DNA of 64,000 nucleotides from Sphingomonas sp. BK345 (GCF_014193845.1 NZ_JACHZX010000003.1:806001-870000), one strand, 5' to 3'. Positions 16,004 through 24,770 are shown, counted from the first letter of the stretch. Made by a program: numbers and translations. Notes: generated by a model from the letters alone, not told the origin.

Positions 16004-16175
16004 GAGAGAGGCGGATGTGGGATCTGCAACGAGACCTTCGGCCGGCAGCGCGTCGTAGACGAAGACGGATAACACTGACGGCCAACCGCAACCCGTCGCC
16101 TAACAAACCCCCGTCGCCTCCGCGGCTTGTTCCCATCCTTACGGACCCAAAACGGTCGATGCGCGTTTGAGCCTC

Positions 16176-16313
16176 ATGGCAGACGACAACAATCGAGTTC
16201 ATCTCGAGACCGACGAGGCCCGCGCCGGCAGTACGCCGGGCATGACTCGCTACATCCTCGCGGCGTCGCTGGTGCTGATCGTCGTGGCCTTCGCCGCCAT
16301 CCTCCTGTCCTGA
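16176..16313 (+). CDS. Small single-pass membrane protein upstream of ecfG
   Basis: This 45-codon frame (MADDNNRVHLETDEARAGST...) has a polar N-terminus of about 25 residues and one C-terminal membrane helix (MTRYILAASLVLIVVAFAAILLS). The sharp polar/hydrophobic split and its place 112 nt before ecfG on the same strand argue for a real gene. I recognise no family. Function is unknown; co-transcription with ecfG is possible. It overlaps no other credible frame. Confidence 0.7.
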   Translation: MADDNNRVHLETDEARAGSTPGMTRYILAASLVLIVVAFAAILLS

Positions 16314-16425
16314 CGCGATGCTCGAACAAGTGGTGCGTGACGGGCTGGCCAACCGGCCGGCCGATACCTATCTTCCAGCCTCGGACGAGCGCCAGGACGG
16401 CGCCGCGCCAGCACGACGGAGCGGC

Positions 16426-17073
16426 ATGACCCAATCACCCTCGCAAGCGAACGAGGCGTCGGCCCCGGCGCCGACGGAATATGTCGCGCTGTCGGATCCC
16501 GAGTTCAAGAAACAGCTCGCGCTGGTGATCCCGCATCTGCGTGCGTTCGGTCGCTCGCTCTCGGGCAACCGCGACCTCGCCGACGATCTGGTGCAGGAAA
16601 CGCTGCTCAAGGCCTGGGCGGCGCGCAAGCGCTTCCAGGCGGGCACCAACATGCGGGCCTGGACCTTCATCATCCTGCGCAACCTCTTTCTCAGCCAGAT
16701 GCGTCGCGCGCGCTTCAAGGGCGAGTGGGACGATCTGGTCGCCGACCGTGTGCTCGCCGCGCCCGCCAGCCAGGACAAGCACGTCGAGCTCGCCGACATG
16801 CAGCGTGCGCTGATGCACCTGCCGCAGCCGCAGCGCGAGGCGCTGATCCTCGTCGGCGCGGGCGGCTTCGCCTATGAGGAAGCCGCCGAGATCTGCGGCG
16901 TGGCGGTCGGCACGATCAAGAGCCGCGTCGCGCGCGGCCGCGTCGCGCTGGAGGCGCTGATGACCGATGGCGCGCTCTCGTCGCGTCGCGATCATGAGGT
17001 GAGCGGCGATCGCACGACGCTCGATTCGATCATGAACGAGGTAGACGAGCTGAGCCGCGACCGCGACGCCTGA
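16426..17073 (+). CDS. ecfG: General stress ECF sigma factor EcfG
   Basis: This 215-residue extracytoplasmic-function sigma factor directs transcription from GGAAC-N16/17-CGTT promoters. Region 2 is clear (FKKQLALVIPHLRAFGRSLSGNRDLADDLVQETLLKAWAARKRFQ, then MRAWTFIILRNLFLSQMRR), as is region 4 (LPQPQREALILVGAGGFAYEEAAEICGVAVGTIKSRVARGR). The wording matches EcfG closely. I take the ATG at 16426 because CGGAG precedes it; a longer frame opens at 16318 without a ribosome site. NepR, PhyR and a PhyP-like protein are all encoded within 4 kb. Confidence 0.94.
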   Translation: MTQSPSQANEASAPAPTEYVALSDPEFKKQLALVIPHLRAFGRSLSGNRDLADDLVQETLLKAWAARKRFQAGTNMRAWTFIILRNLFLSQMRRARFKGEWDDLVADRVLAAPASQDKHVELADMQRALMHLPQPQREALILVGAGGFAYEEAAEICGVAVGTIKSRVARGRVALEALMTDGALSSRRDHEVSGDRTTLDSIMNEVDELSRDRDA

Positions 17074-17103
17074 GGCTTTGGCGTAGGGCTCGATCCCGGC
17101 GTC

Positions 17104-17265
17104 GTGCTGAATTTGTGTCAGGATCCACTTCGCCGCATGGGCCCGCCACCCCGCCGCGCGCGACGCTCTGTCTCACGCCTCACTTGAATTAGCCGGCGAT
17201 TGGCCCGCCCGCGTTTCAGTGACGCTCATTCGGACACGTGGATCCTGAAACAACTTCAGGACGAC
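17104..17265. repeat. Degenerate paired palindromic repeat, family B
   Basis: Eroded TCATCCTGA-type arms at 17104-17128 and 17238-17265 flank about 110 nt. The arms have several mismatches, and the spacing is larger than in the intact copies, suggesting an old or interrupted pair. Confidence 0.5.
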
Positions 17266-17311
17266 GCCATGATGACCCAGGGGCTAAGCGTCGCCGCCCC
17301 CGCCCCGCTCG

Positions 17312-17485
17312 TCAGTGCCCGCCGCCACCCAGCTTCGACAGCAAGCGCGCCATGTCGCTCGGCAACGCCTTGTCGCGGCGATAGGCCGCGCGCAGCGACC
17401 CTGCGAGCACGTCCCCGGCCTGCGGCGCGCGCACGATATAATCGCCGCGCGGGCCGCTGAATGGGGAAGGAAGGTCTGCTACCAT
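17312..17485 (-). CDS. Small protein with NepR-like C-terminal segment
   Basis: This 57-residue frame (MVADLPSPFSGPRGDYIVRA...) ends LAGSLRAAYRRDKALPSDMA then RLLSKLGGGGH. The segment LRxxY...P.D...LLxKL lines up with the NepR core LRSVYQKTVEESVPDD/LLSLLGKL if a two-residue gap is allowed between the two helices. It lies between ecfG and glnE, convergent with ecfG. There is no clear Shine-Dalgarno before the ATG at 17485. It could be a second NepR-like regulator, or the resemblance may be chance. I know of no named family for it. Confidence 0.6.
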   Translation of the reverse strand: MVADLPSPFSGPRGDYIVRAPQAGDVLAGSLRAAYRRDKALPSDMARLLSKLGGGGH

Positions 17486-17521
17486 GTTGCGGCAACGTGC
17501 GACCCCGGCTTAGGTTTCGAT

Positions 17522-20176
17522 ATGATGACTCCCCGGTTCGACGAGGCGCGCCGGCGGGCGGAACGATTTGCGCCTTTCCTGCACACGCTGCTCCAGCGCG
17601 AGACCGCTACCGCCGCCGCACTCTCGCTTCCTGACCTGCCGCTCGCCCGGCAGCTTCGGCTCGAGCGACGCGCGCTCGCGCTAGAAGTGGCGCTGGGCGA
17701 CCTCGCCGGCGCGTTCGACCTCACCGCCGTTACCGCGCGGCTCACCGACTTCGCGGACTCAGCCCTGGACCGCGCCATCGCCGGCGCGATCGCCGAACGC
17801 ACGCCGGACGCCGCGCCGCGCGGCTTCGTCGCGATCGCACTCGGCAAGCAGGGCAGCCGCGAGCTCAACTATTCATCCGACATCGACCCGATCTTCCTCT
17901 ACGACCCAGCGACCCTGCCGTGCCGCGCGCGCGAGGACGTCGCCGACGCGGCGGTACGGGTTGGCCGGCGCGTGCTCGAGCTGCTCCAGGCACGCGACGC
18001 CGACGGCTATGTGCTGCGCGTCGACCTCCGGCTGCGCCCCTCGCCCGAGGCGACGCCGATCGCGATCCCGATCGAGGCGGCGATGAGTTACTATGAGTCG
18101 CAGGCGCTGCCGTGGGAGCGCGCCGCCTTCATCCGCGCGCGCGTGGCTGCCGGCGACCGCGCGCTGGGCGCCCGCTTCATCGAAGCGGTGCGGCCGTTCG
18201 TGTGGCGACGCAGCCTCGATTTCGGCGCGGTCGGCGAGATCCTCGACATCACCCGCCGCATTCGCGACCATCACGCGCAGGGTCAGGGGTTCGGTCCCGG
18301 CTACGACCTCAAGCGCGGCCGCGGCGGCATCCGCGAGATCGAGTTCTTCGCGCAGATCCACCAGCTGATTCACGGCGGCCGCGACGCGTCGCTGCGCGCG
18401 CCGGCGACCCGCGACGCGCTCGCCGCGCTCGCCGCCGCGGGACGGATCGACGCCGCCGATGCCACCGCGCTGGCGGAGGCCTATACGCTGCTGCGCACGA
18501 TCGAACATCGCGTGCAGATGATCGACGACCGCCAGACCCATGCGCTGCCCGCGGGAGAGGCGCTTGACCGGGTCGCGCGGCTGCACGGGCTCGACGACGG
18601 CGCGGCGTTGCTCGCGCTGCTCGCGCCGCAGGTCGAGCGGGTCGCGGCGGCGTTCGACCGGCTCGCCCCCGTCTCCGCGGCGGGTCTGCCGTTCGACTCC
18701 GCACGGCTGGGCGGCACGCTGAGCGAGGCCGGTTTCGCCGACGCCGAGGACGCGGTGCGCCGCGTCGCCGCCTGGCGTGAGGGACGTTACCCCGCGCTGC
18801 GCTCCGCGGCGGCGCAGAGCGCGCTGGAGGCGGTGCTGCCGGCGCTGGTCGGCGCGCTGGCGCAGGCGCCGGTGCCCGCGGTCGCGCTCAACCGCCTCGA
18901 CCGGCTGTTCGAGCGATTGCCGAGCGCGGTCAACGTTTTCCGCCTGCTCGAGGCGCGCCCGGCGCTGACCTCGCTGCTCGCCGAACTGCTCAGCCACGCG
19001 CCGACCCTGGCCGACGAGCTGGCGCGCCGGCCGAACCTGCTCGACGGGCTGATCGACGCGAGCGCCTTCGCGCCCGTCGGCGGGATCGCGGCGCTGGCGG
19101 CGGAGATGCGCGCGGTGGAGGAGGGGGCGGATTATCAGGCGCTGCTCGATCACGTGCGGCGGGTCGTCGGCGAAAAGCGATTCGCGCTCGGCGCGCAGAT
19201 CGTCGCCGGCGCGGCCGACCCGCTCGACGTCGCGGCCGGCTATGCGCGCGTGGCCGAGGCGGCGATCGAGACGCTGGCGAGCGCCGCCGCGGCCGAGTTC
19301 GAGCGCGCGCACGGTCGCGTGCCGGGCGGCGAGCTGGTCATCCTCGCGCTCGGCCGGATGGGCGGGATGGCGCTGACCCACGCCTCCGACCTCGACCTGA
19401 TCTACCTGTTCACCGGCGACTTCACCGCCGAGTCGGACGGCGCCAAGCCGCTCGGCGCGACGCTCTATTTCACGCGACTGGCGCAGCGGGTCACCGCGGC
19501 GCTGTCGGTGCCGACCGCGGCGGGGCCGCTCTACCCGGTCGATACGCGGCTGCGGCCCTCCGGCGCGCAGGGTCCGCTGGTGGTCAGCCTCGACAGCTTC
19601 GCGCGCTACCAGCGCGAGGAAGCGTGGACCTGGGAGCATATGGCGCTGACCCGCGCGCGCGCCGTCTTCGGCTCGCCCGATGCGCGGGCCGCGGTGGAGG
19701 CGATCGTCGCCGCGGTGCTGGCGGGCGATCGGCCGGTGCGCGACGTGCCCGCCGAGGCGGCCGAGATGCGCGCCGAGATGGCACGGCACAAGCCGCCGCA
19801 GGGGCCGCTCGACGCCAAGCTGCTGCCGGGCGGGCTGGTCGACCTGGAGTTTGCGGTGCACGTCACCCAACTGACTCGGCGGCGCGGCTTCGACCCGCGG
19901 CTTAGCGTCGCGATCGACGCGTTGGTGGCCGAGGGCGCGCTCGCGCCGGCGATGCGCGACGCTTATGCGCTGCTCGCCCGGCTGCTGGTGACCGGCCGCT
20001 TGGTCGCGCCCGACGCGCAGGAGCCCGGCGCGGCGGCGACGCGCGCGCTGATCGCGCGCGCGGTGATGCTGCCCGACTGGGAAACGCTGCTTGCCACGCT
20101 GGACCGGGTGCGCGAGAGCGTCGCCGCCCAGTGGCAGGAGAGTATCGCGTGGACACCATCCCCGACGTCACCGTGA
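17522..20176 (+). CDS. glnE: Bifunctional glutamine synthetase adenylyltransferase/deadenylyltransferase
   Basis: This 884-residue enzyme adds and removes AMP on glutamine synthetase in response to PII. Both nucleotidyltransferase domains are visible: the N-terminal one has GFVAIALGKQGSRELNYSSDIDPIF (around residue 110) and DLKRGRGGIREIEFFAQIHQL, and the C-terminal one has LVILALGRMGGMALTHASDLDLIYLF and AKLLPGGLVDLEFAVHV. The first domain has GKQGSRELN where the typical pattern is GKLGxxELN. I place the start at the ATG at 17522 (MMTPRFDEARRR); a longer frame from 17315 runs through unrelated sequence. It overlaps bcp by 28 nt. Confidence 0.95.
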   Translation: MMTPRFDEARRRAERFAPFLHTLLQRETATAAALSLPDLPLARQLRLERRALALEVALGDLAGAFDLTAVTARLTDFADSALDRAIAGAIAERTPDAAPRGFVAIALGKQGSRELNYSSDIDPIFLYDPATLPCRAREDVADAAVRVGRRVLELLQARDADGYVLRVDLRLRPSPEATPIAIPIEAAMSYYESQALPWERAAFIRARVAAGDRALGARFIEAVRPFVWRRSLDFGAVGEILDITRRIRDHHAQGQGFGPGYDLKRGRGGIREIEFFAQIHQLIHGGRDASLRAPATRDALAALAAAGRIDAADATALAEAYTLLRTIEHRVQMIDDRQTHALPAGEALDRVARLHGLDDGAALLALLAPQVERVAAAFDRLAPVSAAGLPFDSARLGGTLSEAGFADAEDAVRRVAAWREGRYPALRSAAAQSALEAVLPALVGALAQAPVPAVALNRLDRLFERLPSAVNVFRLLEARPALTSLLAELLSHAPTLADELARRPNLLDGLIDASAFAPVGGIAALAAEMRAVEEGADYQALLDHVRRVVGEKRFALGAQIVAGAADPLDVAAGYARVAEAAIETLASAAAAEFERAHGRVPGGELVILALGRMGGMALTHASDLDLIYLFTGDFTAESDGAKPLGATLYFTRLAQRVTAALSVPTAAGPLYPVDTRLRPSGAQGPLVVSLDSFARYQREEAWTWEHMALTRARAVFGSPDARAAVEAIVAAVLAGDRPVRDVPAEAAEMRAEMARHKPPQGPLDAKLLPGGLVDLEFAVHVTQLTRRRGFDPRLSVAIDALVAEGALAPAMRDAYALLARLLVTGRLVAPDAQEPGAAATRALIARAVMLPDWETLLATLDRVRESVAAQWQESIAWTPSPTSP

Positions 20177-20598
20177 CCGGCACCGACGGCGCGCCGCTGC
20201 GGCTGCGCGACCTGCCGCGACCGCTGATCGTCTATTTCTATCCCAAGGACGACACGCCCGGCTGCACCCATGAGGCGCTCGACTTCTCCGCGCTGGCGAG
20301 CCGCTTCGCCGCGGCGGGCGCGGCGATCATCGGCATCTCGCGCGACACGATCGCCAAGCACAACAAGTTCATCGCGCGCCACGGGCTCGGCATTCCGCTC
20401 GGCAGCGACCTCGACGGCAGCGTCACCGAGGCGTTCGGCGTATGGGGCGAGCGACAGATGTACGGCCGCACCTATATGGGGATCGAGCGCGCCACCTTCC
20501 TCTACGGCGCCGACGGGCGATTGGTGCGCGCGTGGCGCAAGGTGAAGGTGCCCGGCCACGCCGAGGAGGTGCTGGAGGCGGCGCGCGCGCTGGGCTGA
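20149..20598 (+). CDS. bcp: Thioredoxin-dependent thiol peroxidase (BCP/PrxQ type)
   Basis: This 149-residue cytosolic peroxiredoxin reduces hydroperoxides. It has the PrxQ motif VYFYPKDDTPGCTHEALDF with the peroxidatic Cys. The resolving Cys five residues later, present in E. coli BCP, is replaced (EAL), so it should work by a one-Cys or alternative mechanism. The GTG at 20149 (VDTIPDVTVTG) has AGGAG about 8 nt upstream, inside the end of glnE; a GTG at 20131 is the alternative. Overlap with glnE indicates coupled translation. Confidence 0.92.
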   Translation: MDTIPDVTVTGTDGAPLRLRDLPRPLIVYFYPKDDTPGCTHEALDFSALASRFAAAGAAIIGISRDTIAKHNKFIARHGLGIPLGSDLDGSVTEAFGVWGERQMYGRTYMGIERATFLYGADGRLVRAWRKVKVPGHAEEVLEAARALG

Positions 20599-21064
20599 CG
20601 CAGGAGCCCGAGCGGACGCGCGTCGCTAGCGCGATCAGGGCGCCGCTGCGTGATGCGTAGTCGTCAATAGCTCCACCGTCATCCCGGACCAAGTCCGGGA
20701 TGACGGAGGCTTGTCTTGCCTCTGCTACGCCCAATCGTCTCAGAAATCGAACTTGCTCCATCGCTCCACATCGGAGCAAACCCTGGCCGCGTGCCAGTCA
20801 CTCGCGCCGATCCGCCACCAAGAATCGATTTCAACTCACGCAAAACACGCGCTCACTGGCTACTCGACTCGGCGAATTGCAACGACTCGCCGCGTCTCTC
20901 CGTCGATCGGGCGCGCTCCGGCGCCGCTGCTCTTGCCCGATTAACCCTGCTCAGGTCACAAACCTTTGGGCCTGGGAGGCTTCGTCTCCGGGGTGACAGT
21001 ACGAGAAAAGGGGAAGACCGCGCGGCAGCCCGCCGCCCGGTCGCAGTCTTTGATCTGGGGTTCG
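20599..21064. other. Intergenic region with one palindrome, otherwise no gene seen
   Basis: A 466-nt gap between bcp and the M23 peptidase gene. It contains the solitary palindrome at 20676-20706. The remaining 360 nt have no frame with credible composition and no RNA gene that I can recognise. Confidence 0.6.
20676..20706. repeat. Single palindromic repeat unit, family A
   Basis: One perfect palindrome, CCGTCATCCCGGAC then CAAGTCCGGGATGACGG. It is a lone arm of the repeat that elsewhere occurs as inverted pairs. Confidence 0.8.
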
Positions 21065-22198
21065 ATGAACGACACCGCTCTCACGCCGGCCGCGCGCCCG
21101 CTCGATCGCCTGCGCGCCGCTTACGGCACGCGCCGCCTGATGGCACGCGGCGGCGCCGCGATGGTCCTCGGCCTCGCCAGCTATGGCGCGGTCGCCGCCA
21201 GCCAGCAGGTCGCGGTCGCGACCGGGCTCAAGGCGGCGCCGACCAGTGAGCGCAAGCTGGCCAAGATGGAGCAGAAGGTCACCCAGCTCCAGACCCGTGT
21301 CGCCACCATTCGTCGCACCGCCGAGCTCCACGCCAGCCGTATCGAGCAGCGCCAGGCGCTGCTCGCCGCCGCGCTGACCGGCGAGGGCGAGAGCCGCGAG
21401 CTGGCACGCGCGACGCTGGCGATCGATCCCGACGCCACCCGCCTCGCCGCCGACACGATCAAGCCCTTCCTGCGCGTCGAGACGCGCCAGGCCGAGCTCG
21501 CCGCGGTGGCGCAGCGCGAGCTCGACCAGCGCTATGCCGTGACCGCCAAGACGGTGCGCAAGCTCGGCATTTCCACCGCGCGCCTCGCTAAGGGCGGCAG
21601 CGCGATGGGCGGCCCGCTGGTCGAGGCCAACAGCGCCGAGGCGCGCGCCGATCTCGCCGCCGACCAGCAGTTCCGCTCGCTGTTCATGAGCTGGAAGAAG
21701 CTCGACCGGCTTGAGCAGGGCGTGATCGCGATCCCCTCGGTGCAGCCGGTGCAGAAGCTGCAGTTCACCAGCAATTTCGGCATCCGCAGCGACCCGTTCC
21801 GCGGTACCGCGGCGATGCACGCCGGCGTCGACATCCCCGGCCCGAGCGGCACGCCGATCTACGCCACCGCCGACGGTGTGATCAGCCACGCCGGTCGCCA
21901 GGGCGGCTATGGCAACATGGTCGAGATCAATCACGGCAAGGGCATCGCGACGCGATACGGCCATCTGTCGAAGATCCTCGTCTCCGACAACACGCGCGTG
22001 AAGCGCGGCCAGCTGATCGCGCTGATGGGCTCGACGGGGCGCTCGACCGGCCCGCACCTCCATTACGAGGTCCGGATCGACGGCCACGCGGTGAACCCGG
22101 TACCGTTCCTGACCACCGCCGATTACCTGATGGCCGCGCAGGACCGCGCCGTCGGCCAGATCCCGGTGTCGACCTCGGGTCCCGCGCCGCAGGACTGA
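21065..22198 (+). CDS. M23 family metallopeptidase (LytM domain), coiled-coil membrane protein
   Basis: This 377-residue envelope protein has an N-terminal hydrophobic segment (MVLGLASYGAVAASQQVAVA), a coiled-coil stretch of about 130 residues (LAKMEQKVTQLQTRVATIRR...) and a C-terminal LytM peptidase domain. The zinc ligands are intact: HAGVDIPG for the first His and Asp, and GPHLHYEVRIDG for the HxH pair. It is therefore likely an active peptidoglycan endopeptidase, unlike the degenerate EnvC-like protein at 58392. The ATG at 21065 is preceded by GGGG. A terminator follows. Confidence 0.93.
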   Translation: MNDTALTPAARPLDRLRAAYGTRRLMARGGAAMVLGLASYGAVAASQQVAVATGLKAAPTSERKLAKMEQKVTQLQTRVATIRRTAELHASRIEQRQALLAAALTGEGESRELARATLAIDPDATRLAADTIKPFLRVETRQAELAAVAQRELDQRYAVTAKTVRKLGISTARLAKGGSAMGGPLVEANSAEARADLAADQQFRSLFMSWKKLDRLEQGVIAIPSVQPVQKLQFTSNFGIRSDPFRGTAAMHAGVDIPGPSGTPIYATADGVISHAGRQGGYGNMVEINHGKGIATRYGHLSKILVSDNTRVKRGQLIALMGSTGRSTGPHLHYEVRIDGHAVNPVPFLTTADYLMAAQDRAVGQIPVSTSGPAPQD

Positions 22199-22218
22199 TC
22201 GCTTCGCTTTAGGAGGGG

Positions 22219-22254
22219 AGGGCCGGCGCCGCGCCGAGCGGGCCGGCCCTTTCT
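22219..22254 (+). terminator. Rho-independent terminator after the M23 peptidase
   Basis: AGGGCCGGC (22219-22227) pairs with GCCGGCCCT (22242-22250), a 9-bp stem with a 14-nt loop, followed by TTTCT. It begins 21 nt after the stop codon. Confidence 0.85.
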
Positions 22255-22347
22255 CGTTGAGGTAAGTGGCTATAGTCGCGACCGTTGTTCCGTGTCAGCC
22301 CGGCGAAGGCGAGACCTTTGCGAGGCTCGCGCAACGCTCCTCGTCTT

Positions 22348-22445
22348 CCGTCATCCCGGACGTGTTCCGGGATCCACGCCTCCTCGAGAACAACGCGCCG
22401 TCGGTTTGCGGCACGGTGGATCCCGGACCAAGTCCGGGATGACGG
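22348..22445. repeat. Paired palindromic repeat (BIME-like), family A
   Basis: The left arm (22348-22377, TCATCCCGGACGTGTTCCGG core) and the right arm (22416-22445, ATCCCGGACCAAGTCCGGGA core) are inverted, separated by 38 nt. The pair sits in the 330-nt gap before the ErpA/IscA-type gene, where no other feature is seen. Confidence 0.85.
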
Positions 22446-22586
22446 GGAGGCTGCAAAGGTCTCGCGAAGGCCGGAGTGACGGCAGGCAAGCGAGGGCGCC
22501 ATACGCCCGCAGTGATCCATCGGCGGTGCGCTCTCCTGTATCAAGCGCCCCTTTCCCCCGCCGCTCCTCACGCCTATCTTGACCGC

Positions 22587-22925
22587 ATGGCCACGCTCGC
22601 ACCCGCTATCGCGCTCACCCCTGCCGCCGCCGCGCGCGTCGCGGCGATCGCGGCGCGGCAGAACAAGCCCGCGATCCTGCGCCTGGCGGTCGAGGGCGGC
22701 GGCTGCTCGGGGTTCCAGTACCGCTTCGGCTTCGCCGACGCGCCCGAGGCGAGCGACCTTGTGGTAGAGACCGACGGCGTGCGGCTGGTGGTCGACGACA
22801 TGAGCCTCGATCTCGTCCGCGGCGCCAGCGTCGACTATGTCGAGTCGCTCGGCGGCGCTTCGTTCAAGGTGGAGAACCCGCAGGCTGCCAGCGGCTGCGG
22901 CTGCGGCACCAGCTTCTCGGTCTGA
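22587..22925 (+). CDS. erpA: ErpA/IscA-type iron-sulfur cluster insertion protein (HesB family)
   Basis: This 112-residue A-type carrier passes Fe-S clusters to apo-proteins. The three conserved cysteines are present: one in GGGCSGFQYRFGF and two in the C-terminal SGCGCGTSFSV. Its use of ASFKVENPQAASGCGCG is typical of ErpA-like proteins, but IscA or SufA roles cannot be separated by eye. The ATG at 22587 opens MATLAPAIALTPAAAARVAAI. xth follows 50 nt later on the same strand. Confidence 0.9.
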   Translation: MATLAPAIALTPAAAARVAAIAARQNKPAILRLAVEGGGCSGFQYRFGFADAPEASDLVVETDGVRLVVDDMSLDLVRGASVDYVESLGGASFKVENPQAASGCGCGTSFSV

Positions 22926-22975
22926 GGCGCGCGCGGGGCGAGACAAAGCGCACGCGGCGCGGTAGATCGTCGCGC

Positions 22976-23746
22976 GTGAAGATCGTCACCTACAACGTCA
23001 ACGGCATCAAGGCGCGGCTGCCCCGGCTGCTCGAGTATCTTGAGGAGGCGCAGCCCGACGTGGTGTGCCTCCAGGAGCTCAAGTCGAGCGACGAGACCTT
23101 CCCCGAGGCGGAGGTGCGCGCGGCCGGCTACGGCGCGGTGTGGCACGGCCAGAAGGGCTTCAACGGCGTCGCGGTGCTCGCGCGCGGGGCCGACCCGGTC
23201 GAGCGCCAGCGCGGGCTGGAGGGCGAGCCCGAGGACGAGCACAGCCGCTACCTCGAGTGCGACGTCGCCGGGCTGACCGTGGCGTCGATCTACCTGCCCA
23301 ACGGCAATCCCCAGCCCGGCCCCAAGTTCGATTACAAGCTGCGCTGGATCGAGCGGCTGCGCGCGCGCGCGGCGCAGCTTCTCGCCAGCGAAGTGCCCGC
23401 GGTGCTGGCGGGCGACTATAATGTCATACCCAATGACGACGACGTCTTCTCCGTGCGCGCGATGGCGAGCGACGCGCTGATGCAGCCCGAGAGCCGCCAG
23501 GGCTATCGCGCGCTGGTCGCGCAGGGCTGGACCGACGCGCTGCGCGCCCGCCACCCGCGCGGCGGCGTCTGGACCTTCTGGGACTATCAGGCGGGTGCGT
23601 GGCAGCGCGACGCGGGCTTCCGCATCGATCACCTGCTGCTCAGCCCGGCGGTGGCCGACCGGCTGGTCGAAGCCGGCGTCGACAAGGAGTATCGCGGCCG
23701 CGAGAAGGCGAGCGACCACGCGCCGACCTGGGCGCGGCTGCGATGA
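22976..23746 (+). CDS. xth: Exodeoxyribonuclease III
   Basis: This 256-residue cytosolic Mg-dependent AP endonuclease and 3'-5' exonuclease acts in base-excision repair. Family motifs are in order: MKIVTYNVNGIKARL (catalytic Asn), CLQELKSSDETFP (metal-binding Glu), IYLPNGNP, AGDYNVIP (Asp and Asn), and the C-terminal RIDHLLLSP and KASDHAPTWARL with the catalytic His. The start is a GTG at 22976. It overlaps the next gene by 4 nt (ATGA). Confidence 0.96.
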   Translation: MKIVTYNVNGIKARLPRLLEYLEEAQPDVVCLQELKSSDETFPEAEVRAAGYGAVWHGQKGFNGVAVLARGADPVERQRGLEGEPEDEHSRYLECDVAGLTVASIYLPNGNPQPGPKFDYKLRWIERLRARAAQLLASEVPAVLAGDYNVIPNDDDVFSVRAMASDALMQPESRQGYRALVAQGWTDALRARHPRGGVWTFWDYQAGAWQRDAGFRIDHLLLSPAVADRLVEAGVDKEYRGREKASDHAPTWARLR

Positions 23747-24552
23747 TTCGCGCCGGCCTGCTTGCCGCCGGGCTGCTGCTCGTGGCCGCTCCCGCGACCG
23801 CGCAGGACGAGCCGGTCACCGAACGATTCTGTCCCAACCGGCCGTCACTCGGCGCGAGCGGCTGCGTCACCATGCCAGGGCAGGTGCAGGTCGAGCTATC
23901 GGGCGTGGATTGGCAGCGCGACGACAGCGGCGACTCGCGCGAGGACCTCACGTTGTTCGGCGACGTCACCGCGCGGATCGGCGTGACGCGCGACAGCGAA
24001 CTGCAAGTCGAGTTCACACCGTTGGGCACGCTGCGGACGCGCGACAAGGTCACCGGCGCTGTCTCACGAAAGTGGGGGGCGGGCGATACGACGATCGGCT
24101 ATCGCTACGCGCTGAGCCATCCCGACGGGCGGGCTCTGTCGTCCGCGATACAGCCCTATGTCACTCTCCCGACCGGCCGCAGCGGGATCGGCGACGGCGA
24201 CTGGTCGGCCGGGGTGATCGCGCCGGTCTATTGGCAGATGAACGACAAGTGGAGCCTCGACTTTACCGGTCGCGCCACCGCGGCGGCCAACGAGGAGGGC
24301 GGGGGCCAGCATTTCGACGCGAGCGGCGTCGTCGGCCTGGGCTACGCGCTGACCGACAGCCTCACCGCGGTCGCGGAGTTCTCGCTCGAGCGCGACGACG
24401 ATCCCTCGGGCCATGTCACGCAGACGCTCGCGGCAGGGTCGTTGGCGTGGCAGCCGACCAAGCGGACGCAGATCGACCTGCTCGCCGTGGCGGGGCTGAA
24501 CCATGACTCGCCCGACATGCGCCTGGTGCTGGGCGGCGCGTTCCTGTTCTGA
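23743..24552 (+). CDS. Predicted outer-membrane beta-barrel protein
   Basis: This 269-residue protein has a signal peptide (MIRAGLLAAGLLLVAAPATAQ) and then alternating amphipathic strands ending VAGLNHDSPDMRLVLGGAFLF, a barrel-type aromatic C-terminus. The pattern resembles proteins annotated as transporter or MetA-pathway-of-phenol-degradation barrels (VELSGVDWQRDD, IGYRYALSHPDGR, YVTLPTGRSGIGDGDW). No substrate can be assigned. It overlaps xth by 4 nt although the functions look unrelated. Confidence 0.75.
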   Translation: MIRAGLLAAGLLLVAAPATAQDEPVTERFCPNRPSLGASGCVTMPGQVQVELSGVDWQRDDSGDSREDLTLFGDVTARIGVTRDSELQVEFTPLGTLRTRDKVTGAVSRKWGAGDTTIGYRYALSHPDGRALSSAIQPYVTLPTGRSGIGDGDWSAGVIAPVYWQMNDKWSLDFTGRATAAANEEGGGQHFDASGVVGLGYALTDSLTAVAEFSLERDDDPSGHVTQTLAAGSLAWQPTKRTQIDLLAVAGLNHDSPDMRLVLGGAFLF

Positions 24553-24585
24553 GCGGGGGCGGACCGCTCCGCTCCTCCTCCTCCG

Positions 24586-24770
24586 GCGTCATCCCGAGCT
24601 CGTCCCAGGATATATTGATCCGCACACCTCGCGACCGCTGTTCGACCGGCGCGATGGTCGCTGAAACGGGTTCAGGATGACGCTACGAGAAGTAGAGGGG
24701 CACGCTCAACCGAGGAACACTCCCACCCGATCTGAACCACCGGCGTGCTCCGGCGAACGCCGGAGCCCAG
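24586..24770. repeat. Palindromic repeats, families B and C
   Basis: A degenerate TCATCCCGA pair has arms at 24586-24620 and 24661-24683. A lone TGCTCCGGCGAACGCCGGAG arm lies around 24749-24770. Together they fill the 281-nt gap after the outer-membrane protein gene. Confidence 0.6.

Noticed and set aside
17873-19870. A 665-codon open frame antisense to glnE
   Set aside because: It is a shadow of a high-GC gene: composition is Arg/Gly/His-rich, no family is recognised, and glnE on the other strand is certain.
20880-21060. Possible SRP RNA or other stable RNA (AGGTCACAAACC and a GC hairpin)
   Set aside because: The conserved SRP loop sequence is absent, and no closing long stem could be drawn.
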